DNA of 64,000 bases from Terrisporobacter mayombei (lineage in GTDB: Bacteria; Bacillota; Clostridia; Peptostreptococcales; Peptostreptococcaceae). The stretch covers positions 372,001-436,000 of the forward strand of contig NZ_JAHZMP010000001.1 in the NCBI RefSeq assembly GCF_020748465.1, written 5' to 3'. The position numbers and the translations under genes were made by a program. Below, in pieces: positions 1 to 9,588 of this stretch. Each line of letters begins with the position of its first letter. Position 1 is the first letter of the stretch. Below the pieces are notes generated by a model that was not told the origin of the DNA, ran no database searches, and saw only the letters and a list, made by a program, of their open reading frames with translations.

Positions 1-791
1 ATGCCATCATTATCTTCTTTTTCCAATTTTCTAATTTTATCTTTAATATACTCAATCCCTTTATGTTGTCCTATTTTTATCATTTCATTTTCTTTAAAAA
101 TATTATACCTATCCCAGGCACAAGAAAATCCATCGCTACTCATCATAATTTTTACCTCGTCTTCTACATCCATATAACCATGTATAGATTTTTCAACAGC
201 TTCCTTGTTAAATTCCAATATCCAATATCCTTTTTCATTATTTTTTTTAAGTCTATTTTCTATTATGAGAGGAAGTAAAATATTCTTTTTTTCCAATATA
301 GTTAAATTCCCTCTTTTATTTAACTTTTCCATCCTTGAAAATACTTTTTCATCAAGTCTACAAACACGGTCATCCTTGATTATTATATTTTCATTTAATT
401 TATTTAAAAATAAAGTACAATCTCCAATAAGAAGATACTCTAGTTTATCTTCATAAAGTTTTATCATTATAGCAGAAGCTGAAGGCACATCTAGATTTTC
501 TATTTTTAGCCCATTTAATTTTAATAAATATTCTTTTTTTACATTTTCTAATCCTTCTAGTACTATTTCTTTCAGTGTTTTATCTTTCCCTATATTCTCT
601 TGTAAGTATTTATTCCACCAAGATACGTACCACTTAGCATCACTTTCTTTAGATATTAAATTTTTATTATTTAATCCTGTGGCTCCATCTAATACCCACG
701 CACCTTTATTACATAATCCCACCATATCTTCATTGTAAATTCCACTACCTTTATCACAAAGTAGCTCAAATTCCTTAATACCTATTTCCAT
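1..791 (-). CDS. PP2C-like protein phosphatase, partial (3' end off the window)
   Basis: An open minus-strand frame runs from an ATG at 791 to the left edge without a stop, giving about 263 residues. A strong GGAGGAGAC ribosome site lies 2-3 bases before the ATG. Landmarks in order resemble a PP2C fold: an early NED, DGATG near residue 36 (like the ADGMGG metal motif), SASAIMI, LLIGDCTLFL (like the VGDSR strand), and MMSSDGF (like the ATDGL metal motif). PP2C enzymes are metal-dependent Ser/Thr phosphatases. Here the motifs are degenerate, so the protein may be a divergent member of the fold. It is separated from the sensor kinase to its right by a terminator. The family call is moderately sure; its substrate is unknown. 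Confidence 0.6.
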   Translation of the reverse strand, partial: MEIGIKEFELLCDKGSGIYNEDMVGLCNKGAWVLDGATGLNNKNLISKESDAKWYVSWWNKYLQENIGKDKTLKEIVLEGLENVKKEYLLKLNGLKIENLDVPSASAIMIKLYEDKLEYLLIGDCTLFLNKLNENIIIKDDRVCRLDEKVFSRMEKLNKRGNLTILEKKNILLPLIIENRLKKNNEKGYWILEFNKEAVEKSIHGYMDVEDEVKIMMSSDGFSCAWDRYNIFKENEMIKIGQHKGIEYIKDKIRKLEKEDNDG

Positions 792-894
792 AGTCTCCTC
801 CAAATTATGATATAAATATTTATCTGTAAATATTATTGTATAGTAAATATAAATTATTACAAATATTTATTAGTAAGAAAAATTTACTACTCTT

Positions 895-931
895 AAAAAG
901 CTGTACCATCAGTTTGATGATACAGCTTTTT
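895..931 (-). terminator. Intrinsic terminator of the two-component operon
   Basis: A near-perfect inverted repeat (AAAAAGCTGTA ... TACAGCTTTTT) ends two bases after the kinase stop codon. The minus strand continues into T residues. Confidence 0.8.
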
Positions 932-932
932 A

Positions 933-2363
933 TTATATAGATTCAATAATTTTATTTTTTAATGTGAAAGTTATGTTTGTACCAACACCTTTTTCACTAT
1001 CTATTATCATTTTACCACCATGTAATTTTACTATCTCATTACTTATGGCAAGGCCAAGTCCACTACCTGATTTATTGAAATCTTCTTGGAAAAACTTATC
1101 TAAAACTTTGGTTAAGTTTTCTTTATTAATACCAACACCATTGTCAGTAACAGTAAATGTTGTAAATTCTTCTCCTTGCGATACAACTACTACAACATAT
1201 CCACCCTCTGCAGTAAACTTGATGGCATTTTGAACTAAGTTAATTAAGACTTGTCTAAGTCTATTTTTATCGCCTTGAATGTCAAGAATTTCTTCTGTTT
1301 TAAATTCTGTAAGAAGTGTAATATTTTTTTCATTTGCCTTAACTGCCAACTGAGTTACTACACCTTTTGCCAATTTAGTTACATCTACCATATCAATTTG
1401 AAGTCTTATTCTGTCTGAAGATAAACGAGAGAAATCTAGTAAATCTTCTACTAAAGATATCATTCTTTCAGTTTCATCTTGTATTATTCCAAGACCTAAA
1501 TCTAACTCTTCTTTACCTATACCCTCATAAGCTAAAGTTTCACTCCATCCTTTTATAGATGTTAAAGGTGTTCTAAGCTCATGAGATACAGAAGATATAA
1601 ACTCTTCTTTTAGTTTTCTACTCTTATCAATTTCCACAGCCATATGCTCAAATGTTTGAACAAGATCTGCTATTTCATCATCATGCAATTGTTCTTTTTT
1701 CAGTTTGATATTGTAATTTCCTTGAGCTAATTCATTAGCAAACTGTTTTAAGTTTTTAAGTGGCTTAATTAAAGATTCTGCAAATCTTAAACTAAGCAAG
1801 AATGCAATAAGCAAAATAATCACACCTGCAACAATAAAGAAGAAAACAAGTTTAATTATGGTATTATCAATATTTCTTAAAGATAAACTATACCTAACAA
1901 CACCTTCTATTTGGTTATTAACTTTAAGTGGTACAGATATACTCATTACATGTTCATTTGTTCCTACAATATTGTATGCATAAGGTGCTAAATCACTACT
2001 TCCTTTTAATGCCTTATTTACATCTTCATATTCATACTTTTCATTAGTTTTTATTCCATATTTATCTAATATTACATTTTTATTTTTATCTATAAATTCA
2101 ATAGAAAAATTTGTATTACTATTTACTTTTCCCTTTTCAAAAATATTGGAAACTTTATTTTCAAAACTAGTAGACTCCATTCCTATCCCATCGTATATAT
2201 CCGTAGTATAGTTTGCTTGAGAAATCAAGGATTGTTTAGCTGAGTTGTAATAATAGTTTTGAAGATAAAACATAAATAGCCCTTCAAATAATGCTACTGT
2301 TATAATTATCATTATAAAATAATACTTTATGACTCTTTTTCTCAGACCTTCTAAATGTAGCAC
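933..2363 (-). CDS. Membrane sensor histidine kinase (HAMP, HisKA, HATPase_c)
   Basis: A 476-aa transmembrane kinase paired with the response regulator just upstream. There is an N-terminal membrane segment at about 15-35, an extracytoplasmic sensor region at about 40-165, a second membrane segment at about 170-192, HAMP at about 195-250, and the phosphoacceptor motif SHELRTPLTSI with His261. The ATPase domain carries the N box (NLVQNAIKF), G1 (DNGVGI) and G2 (GSGLGLAIS). The start is GTG, three bases after the regulator stop, so the two are translationally coupled. The ligand cannot be read from the sequence. The associated lipoprotein upstream in the operon could be an accessory sensor; that is inference. 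Confidence 0.93.
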   Translation of the reverse strand: MLHLEGLRKRVIKYYFIMIIITVALFEGLFMFYLQNYYYNSAKQSLISQANYTTDIYDGIGMESTSFENKVSNIFEKGKVNSNTNFSIEFIDKNKNVILDKYGIKTNEKYEYEDVNKALKGSSDLAPYAYNIVGTNEHVMSISVPLKVNNQIEGVVRYSLSLRNIDNTIIKLVFFFIVAGVIILLIAFLLSLRFAESLIKPLKNLKQFANELAQGNYNIKLKKEQLHDDEIADLVQTFEHMAVEIDKSRKLKEEFISSVSHELRTPLTSIKGWSETLAYEGIGKEELDLGLGIIQDETERMISLVEDLLDFSRLSSDRIRLQIDMVDVTKLAKGVVTQLAVKANEKNITLLTEFKTEEILDIQGDKNRLRQVLINLVQNAIKFTAEGGYVVVVVSQGEEFTTFTVTDNGVGINKENLTKVLDKFFQEDFNKSGSGLGLAISNEIVKLHGGKMIIDSEKGVGTNITFTLKNKIIESI

Positions 2364-2366
2364 CTA

Positions 2367-3065
2367 TTATTCATCCTTTCTAAAACAATATCCATAACCC
2401 CAAACTGTTTGGATGTACTTAGGTTTTGATGGATCATCTTCTATTTTATTTCTAATTCTTCTTATGTTAACATCGACTATCTTAAAATCGTATAAGTAAT
2501 TACTTCCCCATACCTCATTTAATATTTGATCTCTACTTAATGATTTTTTAGCATTTACCATTAAGTATTTCACTATAGAGAATTCTGTAGGTGTTAATTC
2601 AATTTCTAATCCATTTTTATATAATTTTCTTTTGTCTATGTTTAATACAAAAGGATCAGATATTATTTCATTGCTCTTAAGCTTATTATCGTCTTTTTTA
2701 ACTCTTCTTATAAGAGCTGATACCCTTACTAGCAATTCTTTTATGCTAAATGGTTTTACAATATAATCATCAGCTCCAGATATAAATCCTTCTAATTTAT
2801 CTTCTTCTTGGCCTTTTGCAGTTAGCATAATAACTCCAATTTGGTCAAATTGTTGTCTTATAAATTTACATACATCTATTCCACTCATATCAGGTAACAT
2901 TACATCAAGTAGCGCTATTGATATGTCTGGGTGATTTGAAAGTTGCTCGATAGCTTCTGACCCACTACCAGCTTCAATTATTTCATATCCTTCTCTTTTT
3001 AAATTTATACTTACAAAACTTCTTATGCCTATTTCATCTTCTAAGACTAATATTTTTTCCTTCAT
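2367..3065 (-). CDS. OmpR/PhoB-family response regulator
   Basis: A 232-aa regulator with a receiver domain (acidic pair at 10-11, phosphoacceptor Asp54 in LLDVMLPD, Thr82, Lys104) and a C-terminal winged helix ending in the usual VWGYGYCF strand. It is the first half of a regulator-kinase pair with a 3-bp gap to the kinase. The lipoprotein gene lies 31 bp upstream on the same strand, so HD protein, lipoprotein, regulator and kinase may form one transcript. The regulon is unknown. Confidence 0.95.
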   Translation of the reverse strand: MKEKILVLEDEIGIRSFVSINLKREGYEIIEAGSGSEAIEQLSNHPDISIALLDVMLPDMSGIDVCKFIRQQFDQIGVIMLTAKGQEEDKLEGFISGADDYIVKPFSIKELLVRVSALIRRVKKDDNKLKSNEIISDPFVLNIDKRKLYKNGLEIELTPTEFSIVKYLMVNAKKSLSRDQILNEVWGSNYLYDFKIVDVNIRRIRNKIEDDPSKPKYIQTVWGYGYCFRKDE

Positions 3066-3096
3066 TTTTTAATAATTCCTCCCAAAATTTCTATTT

Positions 3097-4449
3097 CTAT
3101 TCATAAATTATAGAAAAATATTCCTTCATATTTTCCAATGTTAAGTCATATTTTTTAAAAGTATCTTTATTATTAACTACTAATTGGTAATAGTTATTGT
3201 CTGTTTCAGCCAAGATACTATCCATCTTAGGATTTGATTTAGTATCCTCAACTAAGTTTTTAGCAGATATACCTATTTGGAACAATTCTAAAGGCTCTTT
3301 ACTACTCTTATCATAGTAATAGAAAATATAATATGGTGTATCACCTGCTATGCTCTTTTGAATATATAGTTTATTTGCAAGATTATCAGGTACTAAAAAT
3401 TTAAAATTATTCTTATAGTTATAATAAACTTGGCTTATAAATATTGTATCTGCATCTTTACCAGTTTTATTATTCCACTTTCTCCAACTCACAAGGGCTG
3501 ATGGCTTACCATTTGATCCAAAACTTTCAATCATATTATTATTTAGTACTGGTATATCTAAAATTCCATCACTATTTTCATCTCTTACAGGCACATAGTA
3601 AGAATTGAATATAAGATTATCATCATTAAATACTTTTTTAAGTTTACTATCTTTCATAAATAATATTTGAGTTGCATAACCATTTTCTTTTAAAGTAGGC
3701 ATACTTAATATTACACCTTTTTTATTATTGTAGACTTTTCCAATTACTAAGTATAAATCATTTAAGTTTTTCACATTAGGTATTTTAATGGCATTAGTTG
3801 CAGATAACTCATTATTATTTGAATAATTTAACATAGTTGCATACATTTCACCACTACTGCTATCATAATTCATCATTAAAATATCTAGTTTTAAGTCATT
3901 ATCTATAAATCCTACTTTTATTTTCATCTGAGAATATTTTTTATAATCTTCTAACCAAGTTGGTTTTATTTTGGAAATTCTCGTGACTTTATTGTCTTTT
4001 ATACTATATACATTCATAGTGGTCACTGACTTGTTTTTTATAAGTAATATAACCTCATCACTTCCATCATTATTTAAATCATAGAAGTTTGCATACTCTA
4101 TTTCCTCACCTTCTTCAAGATAACTATCTTCTAATGTATATCCTTCATCATTTTTGGAAATAAGTACAAAACCAACCTTATTTATTTTCAAATTTACATC
4201 TTGTTTTTTTTGAAATGCAATTATATTTGAGTCTACTTCATTTATTTGCCCAACCTCACCTGAGTTATCCGGTAAAACTAACGTGGTTCCATCTAAGGAT
4301 TTGTTTATAAAGGTGTATAATTCGTTATTTCCTTTATCGTAAATAATATTATCATCAAGTAGGTTTTCAGGTAAATCACTACTTGTATCACAGCCTGTTG
4401 TCATTATACATATAACAAATACTAAGGCTGCTATTTTTAGTAACTTCAT
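3097..4449 (-). CDS. Lipoprotein with beta-propeller-like (VCBS/FG-GAP type) repeats
   Basis: A predicted exported lipoprotein of 450 aa. I place the start at 4449, where GGAGGGAATAT precedes ATG, rather than at an upstream codon 30 bases earlier. The N terminus is a Lys-initiated hydrophobic segment ending in a lipobox (TTGC). The body has repeated Asp/Asn-rich turns such as YDLNNDGSDEVILL, GFIDNDLKLDILMM and RDENSDGILDIPVL, which look like the calcium-binding turns of VCBS/FG-GAP propellers. It probably stays on the outer face of the membrane. Position directly upstream of the two-component genes suggests a sensory partner, but nothing in the sequence proves that. Confidence 0.75.
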   Translation of the reverse strand: MKLLKIAALVFVICIMTTGCDTSSDLPENLLDDNIIYDKGNNELYTFINKSLDGTTLVLPDNSGEVGQINEVDSNIIAFQKKQDVNLKINKVGFVLISKNDEGYTLEDSYLEEGEEIEYANFYDLNNDGSDEVILLIKNKSVTTMNVYSIKDNKVTRISKIKPTWLEDYKKYSQMKIKVGFIDNDLKLDILMMNYDSSSGEMYATMLNYSNNNELSATNAIKIPNVKNLNDLYLVIGKVYNNKKGVILSMPTLKENGYATQILFMKDSKLKKVFNDDNLIFNSYYVPVRDENSDGILDIPVLNNNMIESFGSNGKPSALVSWRKWNNKTGKDADTIFISQVYYNYKNNFKFLVPDNLANKLYIQKSIAGDTPYYIFYYYDKSSKEPLELFQIGISAKNLVEDTKSNPKMDSILAETDNNYYQLVVNNKDTFKKYDLTLENMKEYFSIIYE

Positions 4450-4459
4450 ATATTCCCTC

Positions 4460-5083
4460 CTATTTATATTTGTCAGCAAAGAAGTTCTTAAAATTATTTA
4501 TCCTTTTTTCTTCTTGTTTTATTTTTTCTTCACATAAACCAGACCTTCCTAGTCTATCGGCCAGAGAAAGTAGGCTTATTTCTTCATAATCAGAATCATT
4601 AATTATTTCTTTTTCTTTAAAATATGGTAGCTTTTTATCGTAGAATAGTGGTTGCATGTGGTGCTTTACTAAAATACATACTTCATTAATAAACTTTTCA
4701 TCTTCTATCACTTGATGTAAAAATTGTCTAGATAGTATTTCTCCTTGTAAATCATGTCCATAAGCGGTTATTTTATTTTTTCTTTTTTTTGTGGTTGTTA
4801 ATTTCCCTAAATCATGTAGTAATGCAGCCCACATAAATACTCTTTTATTTTTAGATTTATCTTTTAAATAACTTGCTTTGTCAATTACTAATAAAGTATG
4901 ATTTAACACATTTCCCTCAGGATGATGAGTTAAATTTTGTTCTATATCTTCTAAGTTTTTAATTTTAATAAAGGGTTTTTGATCAAACTCACCTTCATCA
5001 ATTAACTTTCTAATTTCCACTGATGGTTTATCACTACTTTGCAATATATCATCCACTTTTAAAAATATTTCTTTACAAGTCAT
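4460..5083 (-). CDS. HD-domain phosphohydrolase, related to the HD domain of CCA-adding enzymes
   Basis: A 207-aa protein. The chosen ATG at 5083 has GAAAGAGTG upstream and removes an unlikely 14-residue extension. HD-superfamily metal ligands are visible: HHPEGNVLNHTLLV, then ALLHDLGK (the HD pair), then a YGHD segment and LVKHH. The order resembles the HD domain of multifunctional tRNA nucleotidyltransferases, without the nucleotidyltransferase head. Such proteins are metal-dependent phosphohydrolases of nucleotides or RNA ends; the substrate here is unknown. Its stop lies 11 bp before the lipoprotein start. Confidence 0.8.
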   Translation of the reverse strand: MTCKEIFLKVDDILQSSDKPSVEIRKLIDEGEFDQKPFIKIKNLEDIEQNLTHHPEGNVLNHTLLVIDKASYLKDKSKNKRVFMWAALLHDLGKLTTTKKRKNKITAYGHDLQGEILSRQFLHQVIEDEKFINEVCILVKHHMQPLFYDKKLPYFKEKEIINDSDYEEISLLSLADRLGRSGLCEEKIKQEEKRINNFKNFFADKYK

Positions 5084-5130
5084 AATAATCACTCTTTCTA
5101 CTTTATTATACATGAAATTTTTCAAAATAA

Positions 5131-5155
5131 AAGATTACTTCCTTAAGTAAATCTT
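5131..5155 (-). terminator. Hairpin upstream of the HD gene
   Basis: The arms AAGATTACTT and AAGTAAATCTT, the second with one extra base, are followed on the minus strand by TTTATTTT. It could end read-through from the Lys-rich gene or act in the HD-gene leader. Confidence 0.35.
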
Positions 5156-5251
5156 ATTATATTCTAACATAAGATTGTTCTTTTATTTATATTTTCTTTT
5201 TTTCTTAAGATTTCTTATTATTATCTATTATGTATTTATACAAAAAAAATA

Positions 5252-5310
5252 TAAAGCTAAATCTAAAGATATATAGTAAAATAAAAATATACCTTTAGGA
5301 TTTAGCTTTT
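5252..5310 (-). terminator. Intrinsic terminator of the Lys-rich gene
   Basis: The arms AAAGCTAAATC and GATTTAGCTTT pair across an AT-rich loop. On the minus strand the hairpin is followed by a run of eight T residues. Confidence 0.75.
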
Positions 5311-5322
5311 ATAGTATTTTAT

Positions 5323-6093
5323 TTAGTTTTTAGGAAACTTGTCATCTGACCAAATTATATCTTCAAATTTATATTCATTTAATTTTGCTTCCTCAACTTC
5401 GATCTGAGGATTTTCATCAATAGGTTCTTCATATTCTTCCATACTTCTAAAAACATTACCTTCTACAATTTCGTCTTCCTCGTTATTAACCTCTTCTACT
5501 TCAATAGTTTCTACTGATTTAGTTTTTACATCATCTTCTTTTCTTGATTTTTTAGATGATTTTTTACTTTTATCTTCTTTAGTAGGCTTACTATCTTTTT
5601 TCGACGTCTTCTTATTTGGTTTATTTGATTTACTTGATTTGCTTGTGTTATCTTCACTTGGTTGTTTTTTGGAACTCTTTTTGGATGATTTGTTTGATTC
5701 CTTTTTAGCTTTTTTAGATTTTGTTGATTTTGCTGATTTGCTATCTTTAGGTTGAGCTTCAACTTCCGGTTTATCTTTTTTACTTTCCACATCTATAATT
5801 TCTTTTGGCTCATCATTATCACTTTTATGTTTTTTATTTAAAGCTTTTCCTTTTTTATTTTTATCTTCATCAGAAGTAGATTTTTTCTTAGCTCCTAAGT
5901 TAAAATTAATTGCTTTCTTTTTCTTTCTTGTTGGTTCTTCTTTTACAATATCTTCATTATTTGGTTTATTTTCATCTACTAAATCATTTAATATTACTTC
6001 ATTGTAATCTTCCACATATGAAGAATTTTTCTTATTATTTCTTGGTTCTTTGTGTTTTGCATTTCTTCTAAGGTTATTTTTTGTATTAAACAA
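5323..6093 (-). CDS. Low-complexity Lys/Ser/Glu-rich protein
   Basis: 256 aa, starting at TTG (6093) after a strong AAGGGGGTG ribosome site. Almost the whole chain is charged and disordered: a basic N terminus (about 1-20), a central Lys/Ser repeat (about 80-190, many KSSKKSSK-like units) and an acidic C terminus (about 195-256). There is no signal peptide, membrane segment or recognisable domain. Such proteins are often nucleoid- or RNA-associated, or act as linkers; I cannot assign a role. It is a single gene with its own terminator. Confidence 0.7.
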   Translation of the reverse strand: MFNTKNNLRRNAKHKEPRNNKKNSSYVEDYNEVILNDLVDENKPNNEDIVKEEPTRKKKKAINFNLGAKKKSTSDEDKNKKGKALNKKHKSDNDEPKEIIDVESKKDKPEVEAQPKDSKSAKSTKSKKAKKESNKSSKKSSKKQPSEDNTSKSSKSNKPNKKTSKKDSKPTKEDKSKKSSKKSRKEDDVKTKSVETIEVEEVNNEEDEIVEGNVFRSMEEYEEPIDENPQIEVEEAKLNEYKFEDIIWSDDKFPKN

Positions 6094-6165
6094 GTTTACA
6101 CCCCCTTAAGCCTACTTATTATAATATATATTCAGTTTAAGGGAATATATTTAACTTTTTATAAA

Positions 6166-7317
6166 TTATTTATTATTTTTAGGTGGTCTTGGTCCTATAT
6201 ATTGATATAAATTACTTTTTAACATACCGTTATATAACTTTCTTCTTCTACTTGCCTCTCCGCCAAATTCATTTTCAAAATCTTCGTAAGAAGTAATAAG
6301 ATAGTACGACCAATTTTTAAGTTTTCTAAATGTATATCCTAATTGCTTATAAAGCATCTTAACTGTATCTGTATCTTCTAATCTTTCTCCATATGGTGGG
6401 TTAGTTACTATAAATCCATATTCTTCATCACTAGTAAACTCAGTAGCATCGCCATAATTAAATTCTATATAATCTGCTACACCTGCTATTTCTGCATTTT
6501 CTCTAGCTATTTCTAAGGCTTCTTCGTCTATATCGTAACCATATATTTTAAACTCTATATCTTCGTTTACCTGAGCATAGGCTTCTCTTCTTACATCCCA
6601 CCAGATTTTTTTGTCCATAGTTCTCCATGACTCAGAAATAAACTCTCTGTTAATCCCTGGAGCCATATTAATTCCCTTCATAGCCGCTTCTATTAAAAGA
6701 GTTCCAGAACCACACATTGGATCAACTAAAGTTCTTCCCGGTCTCCAAGGAACAAGTTCCATTATAGCAGAAGCTAAAGTTTCTCTAATTGGTGCCTTAT
6801 TTGCTCTTTCTCTATATCCTCTTTTATGAAGAGCCGTTCCTGATGTATCTATTGTTAATGTTACTTTATCCTTATGTATAAATACAAATATAGGGTACTT
6901 TTCTTTATCTTCTTTTAGTAGTCCTGTTTCTAAATAGCTTTTCTTTAAACTTTCAACTACAGCTTTTTTTACTATAGATTGTATATCTGGTGTTGAGTAT
7001 AATTTTGATTTTATTGAAGATGCCTTTGATATAGGAAACTGTGCACCAAAAGGTATATATTTTGCCCAATTTATTTTCTTTGTTCCTTCAAATAATTCAT
7101 CAAAGCTTTTAGCATCAAATTCTGCCACCTTAAGATGGACTCTTTCTGCACATCTTAAATAAATATTTGATTTAGCAATACCCGCTTCATCAGTTTTATA
7201 TGTAATCCTTCCATCTTCTGTTTTAATTATTTCATAACCTAAATTTTGTATTTCTCTACTTAACATTTTTTCCACACCAAAAAAACATGGCGCTACTAAA
7301 GTATATTCTTTTTTCAT
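6166..7317 (-). CDS. THUMP-domain class I SAM-dependent RNA methyltransferase (RlmL/YpsC-like)
   Basis: 383 aa, the usual length of this family. The N-terminal THUMP RNA-binding region spans about 45-160. The Rossmann methyltransferase shows the SAM-binding motif DPMCGSGTLLIEAAM near 198-212 and the catalytic VTNPPYGERL near 308-317, typical of N-methylation of guanine or adenine. Relatives modify 23S rRNA (the m2G2445 class). It ends just upstream of the Lys-rich gene and begins 16 bp after the LarE-like gene on the same strand. The exact target nucleotide is inferred from the family. Confidence 0.9.
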   Translation of the reverse strand: MKKEYTLVAPCFFGVEKMLSREIQNLGYEIIKTEDGRITYKTDEAGIAKSNIYLRCAERVHLKVAEFDAKSFDELFEGTKKINWAKYIPFGAQFPISKASSIKSKLYSTPDIQSIVKKAVVESLKKSYLETGLLKEDKEKYPIFVFIHKDKVTLTIDTSGTALHKRGYRERANKAPIRETLASAIMELVPWRPGRTLVDPMCGSGTLLIEAAMKGINMAPGINREFISESWRTMDKKIWWDVRREAYAQVNEDIEFKIYGYDIDEEALEIARENAEIAGVADYIEFNYGDATEFTSDEEYGFIVTNPPYGERLEDTDTVKMLYKQLGYTFRKLKNWSYYLITSYEDFENEFGGEASRRRKLYNGMLKSNLYQYIGPRPPKNNK

Positions 7318-7332
7318 TTGTTCCTCCTGTTC

Positions 7333-8133
7333 TTAATTCATACTTCCCATTTTGTAACCACTTAAATCTAAGGTAACGTATTTAAAACCTATTTCTTTAA
7401 ATTTTAGATTTACTTTATTTATCATCTCGTCATCGTAAAATTTGCAAATTTCTTTTTTATCAACTTCTATTCTTGCAATATTGTCATGCACTCTTACTCT
7501 ATACTGACTAAAATTATTATCTTGTAAAAAGTTTTCTCCTTCTTCTATCATTCTAAGCTTTTCTTTAGTTATTTTATTCCCTACTGGTATTCTAGTAGCC
7601 AAGCAAGAAAAAGAAGGTTTTTTATATGTGGCAACATTTAATTCTTTTGATAAAATTCTAATTTCTTCTTTGCTTAATTTAGCATTTTTTAAAGGACTTA
7701 TTATGTTTAATTCATCTAAAGCCTTTAGGCCAGGTCTATAGTCATCTAAATCACTTAAATTAGTTCCATCAAGTATATATTTAATATTATGTTCACTTGC
7801 TATTTCTTTTATTTTACTAAATACAAATTTCTTACAATGATAACATCTTAAAGGTCCATTTTCTATAAATTCTTGCGAATCTAGATTATCAATATTGCAA
7901 AGAATATGATTAACCCCATATTCTTTCGCATAATTTACAGATTCTTCAATTTCCCTACTTGAATGCATCATAGCACTAATAGTAATAGCCACAACATTTT
8001 CTCCAAGTACATCCTTTGCAACTTTTAATAAAAAATTGCTATCTACGCCTCCTGAATATGCTATTGCTACTTTTTTCATTTCTTTTAAATCATTAGTTAA
8101 TAAATTTAATTTATCATTTAATATTTTATCCAT
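7333..8133 (-). CDS. larE: LarE-type ATP-dependent sacrificial sulfur transferase
   Basis: 266 aa. I chose the ATG at 8133 because GGTGGG sits nine bases before it; a GTG 18 bases further out lies inside that site. The PP-loop SGGVDS is at 27-32, a CxxC pair at 97/100 (RCYHCKK), and KPSFSCLATR places Cys177 where LarE carries its sacrificial cysteine. LarE donates sulfur to the pincer nickel cofactor of lactate racemase and related enzymes. No larA, larB or larC is seen in this window, so partner genes must lie elsewhere or the protein serves another thiolation reaction. Confidence 0.85.
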   Translation of the reverse strand: MDKILNDKLNLLTNDLKEMKKVAIAYSGGVDSNFLLKVAKDVLGENVVAITISAMMHSSREIEESVNYAKEYGVNHILCNIDNLDSQEFIENGPLRCYHCKKFVFSKIKEIASEHNIKYILDGTNLSDLDDYRPGLKALDELNIISPLKNAKLSKEEIRILSKELNVATYKKPSFSCLATRIPVGNKITKEKLRMIEEGENFLQDNNFSQYRVRVHDNIARIEVDKKEICKFYDDEMINKVNLKFKEIGFKYVTLDLSGYKMGSMN

Positions 8134-8197
8134 ATGTTTTATCCCACCCACTTAAAATAATTTATCTACTCTAGTATATATAAAGATTTTTAATAAA

Positions 8198-9233
8198 TCA
8201 AATTTTAAATTTTGCTTTGATAAATGACCTATTTCTATATTCATATTCTAAGGGAACTTTAACCATACATTGATCCATGCATACTCTACCCACGACCTCT
8301 AATATTTCTCCTTTTATAGAAACCTTCGGATTATGTTGAGTCCTATTAAATCCGTCTGCATATCCTATGGAAATTGTCCCTATCTTGCTCTTTTCTCTTG
8401 TTTTATAAATATGACCATAACTGATACCTATATTTTCGTCTAATATTTTGATATTAGTTACAACTGATTTTAATTTTAAATATGGTTTTAATTCTATATC
8501 CTTATTTACTTCATCTGATGGATAATATCCATATAATATGATACCTATTCTAACCATATTAAATAAATCTTCATTTAAATCAATTATGGCTGCACTATTT
8601 GCAACATGTTTTATTGGTATATTAATATTTAAAGTAGTTAGTTCTTCAATTACTCTTTTATATCTGTTTAATTGAACTAATGTAGTTGTTTTATCTTTCT
8701 CATCTGCCTTTGCAAAGTGAGTAAAAATACCTTCTATATATATGTTTTTTAAATTGTTTATCTCTTCAATAGATTTTTTAGCTTCTTCTGCCAAAAAACC
8801 TAATCTGCTCATTCCTGTATCAATCTTTATATGTACCTTAGCTTTTTTATTTAATTTTTTTCCTATTTCATCTATTTTTTTAGCATATTCCAAGTTATAT
8901 ACTGTAATGGAGATATCTTTTTCTATTGCTTCTTTTATCATATGTATATCTATATATCCTAAACATAAAATAGGCAAATTTATATCATTATTTCTAAGTT
9001 CTAATCCTTCTTCTATTCTAGCCACTGCAAAAAAATCTATATTCTTATGTTCCAAGTATTTAGAAACCTTCACAGAACCACACCCATATGCATTTGCTTT
9101 TACCACACAACATATTTTCATTTTTTCTTTCAAACTATTCTTTATTTCTTTTCAAACTATTCTTTATTTCTTTTAAATTGTAGCCTATGCTATCTAAGTT
9201 AATTTCGGCCCAGGTTCCTGATTTGATTACCAT
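8198..9233 (-). pseudogene. alr: Alanine racemase, frameshifted by a 22-bp duplication and C-terminally short
   Basis: The true start is ATG at 9233 with an ideal GGAGGTAAAT site, beginning MVIKSGTWAEINLDSI as in alanine racemases. After 32 codons the frame ends at a TAG (9135-9137). Removing one copy of an exact 22-bp tandem repeat (9131-9174) restores one frame through EIKNSLKEKMKICCVVKANAYG, which contains the PLP lysine. The catalytic Tyr motif ISYGHIY is also kept. The 3' part stops soon after VGRVCMDQCMVKVP, roughly 40-50 residues short of usual family length. A start inside the repeat could yield a fragment lacking the N terminus, but not a normal enzyme. I read it as a pseudogene; the duplication itself is in principle reversible. 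Confidence 0.88.
9131..9174. repeat. Exact 22-bp tandem duplication inside alr
   Basis: Positions 9131-9152 and 9153-9174 are identical (unit begins caaactattctttatt). Since 22 is not a multiple of three, the second copy shifts the racemase frame by one. Confidence 0.97.
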
Positions 9234-9470
9234 ATTTACCTCCTCAAATCTTTTGGTATGGTTTTATTATATAATTTCATATTTTTTTTTACAATAAATA
9301 TAATGTTTATTTAAATTCAACAGTGTTATATCTTCTCTAAAAGTTTATTATTCTGTTGATTTTTCAAGGAAAATTATTTTTTAATTTTCTTATATTTATG
9401 TAACATTCAGCACTTTAAAATTCAATATTTATACTTTTGAAAATTTTATCGAATTTTATATAAAAAAGTA

Positions 9471-9499
9471 TTGTTATATTTAAAAGAAAATTATATAAT
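9471..9499 (+). promoter_or_regulatory. Sigma-A-type promoter of the first permease
   Basis: TTGTTA at 9471-9476, a 17-bp spacer and a consensus TATAAT at 9494-9499, about 90 bp before the permease ATG. The preceding 230 bp (9234-9470) holds no gene that I can see, only AT-rich sequence with a weak TCAACAG/CTGTTGA inverted repeat. Confidence 0.75.
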
Positions 9500-9520
9500 G
9501 ATACAGGATTATTTGAAGAA

Positions 9521-9541
9521 ATGCTTTTCAAGTAAAAGCAT
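9521..9541 (+). promoter_or_regulatory. Small hairpin in the permease leader
   Basis: ATGCTTTT-caagt-AAAAGCAT forms an 8-bp stem in the 5' untranslated region between the promoter and the start codon. No T-run follows. It may affect mRNA stability. Confidence 0.4.
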
Positions 9542-9588
9542 AATAGTAAACTTACTTAAAAAATGAATATTGAAAGGAAAATGTAATA

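Noticed and set aside
63..456. Plus-strand frames in the first 0.5 kb
   Set aside because: They lack ribosome sites and lie antisense to the PP2C-like gene, whose motifs are clear on the minus strand.
5526..5792. 88-aa Lys/Asn/Gln-rich frame inside the Lys-rich gene
   Set aside because: A shifted reading of the low-complexity AAA/GAT repeats; no start site of its own.
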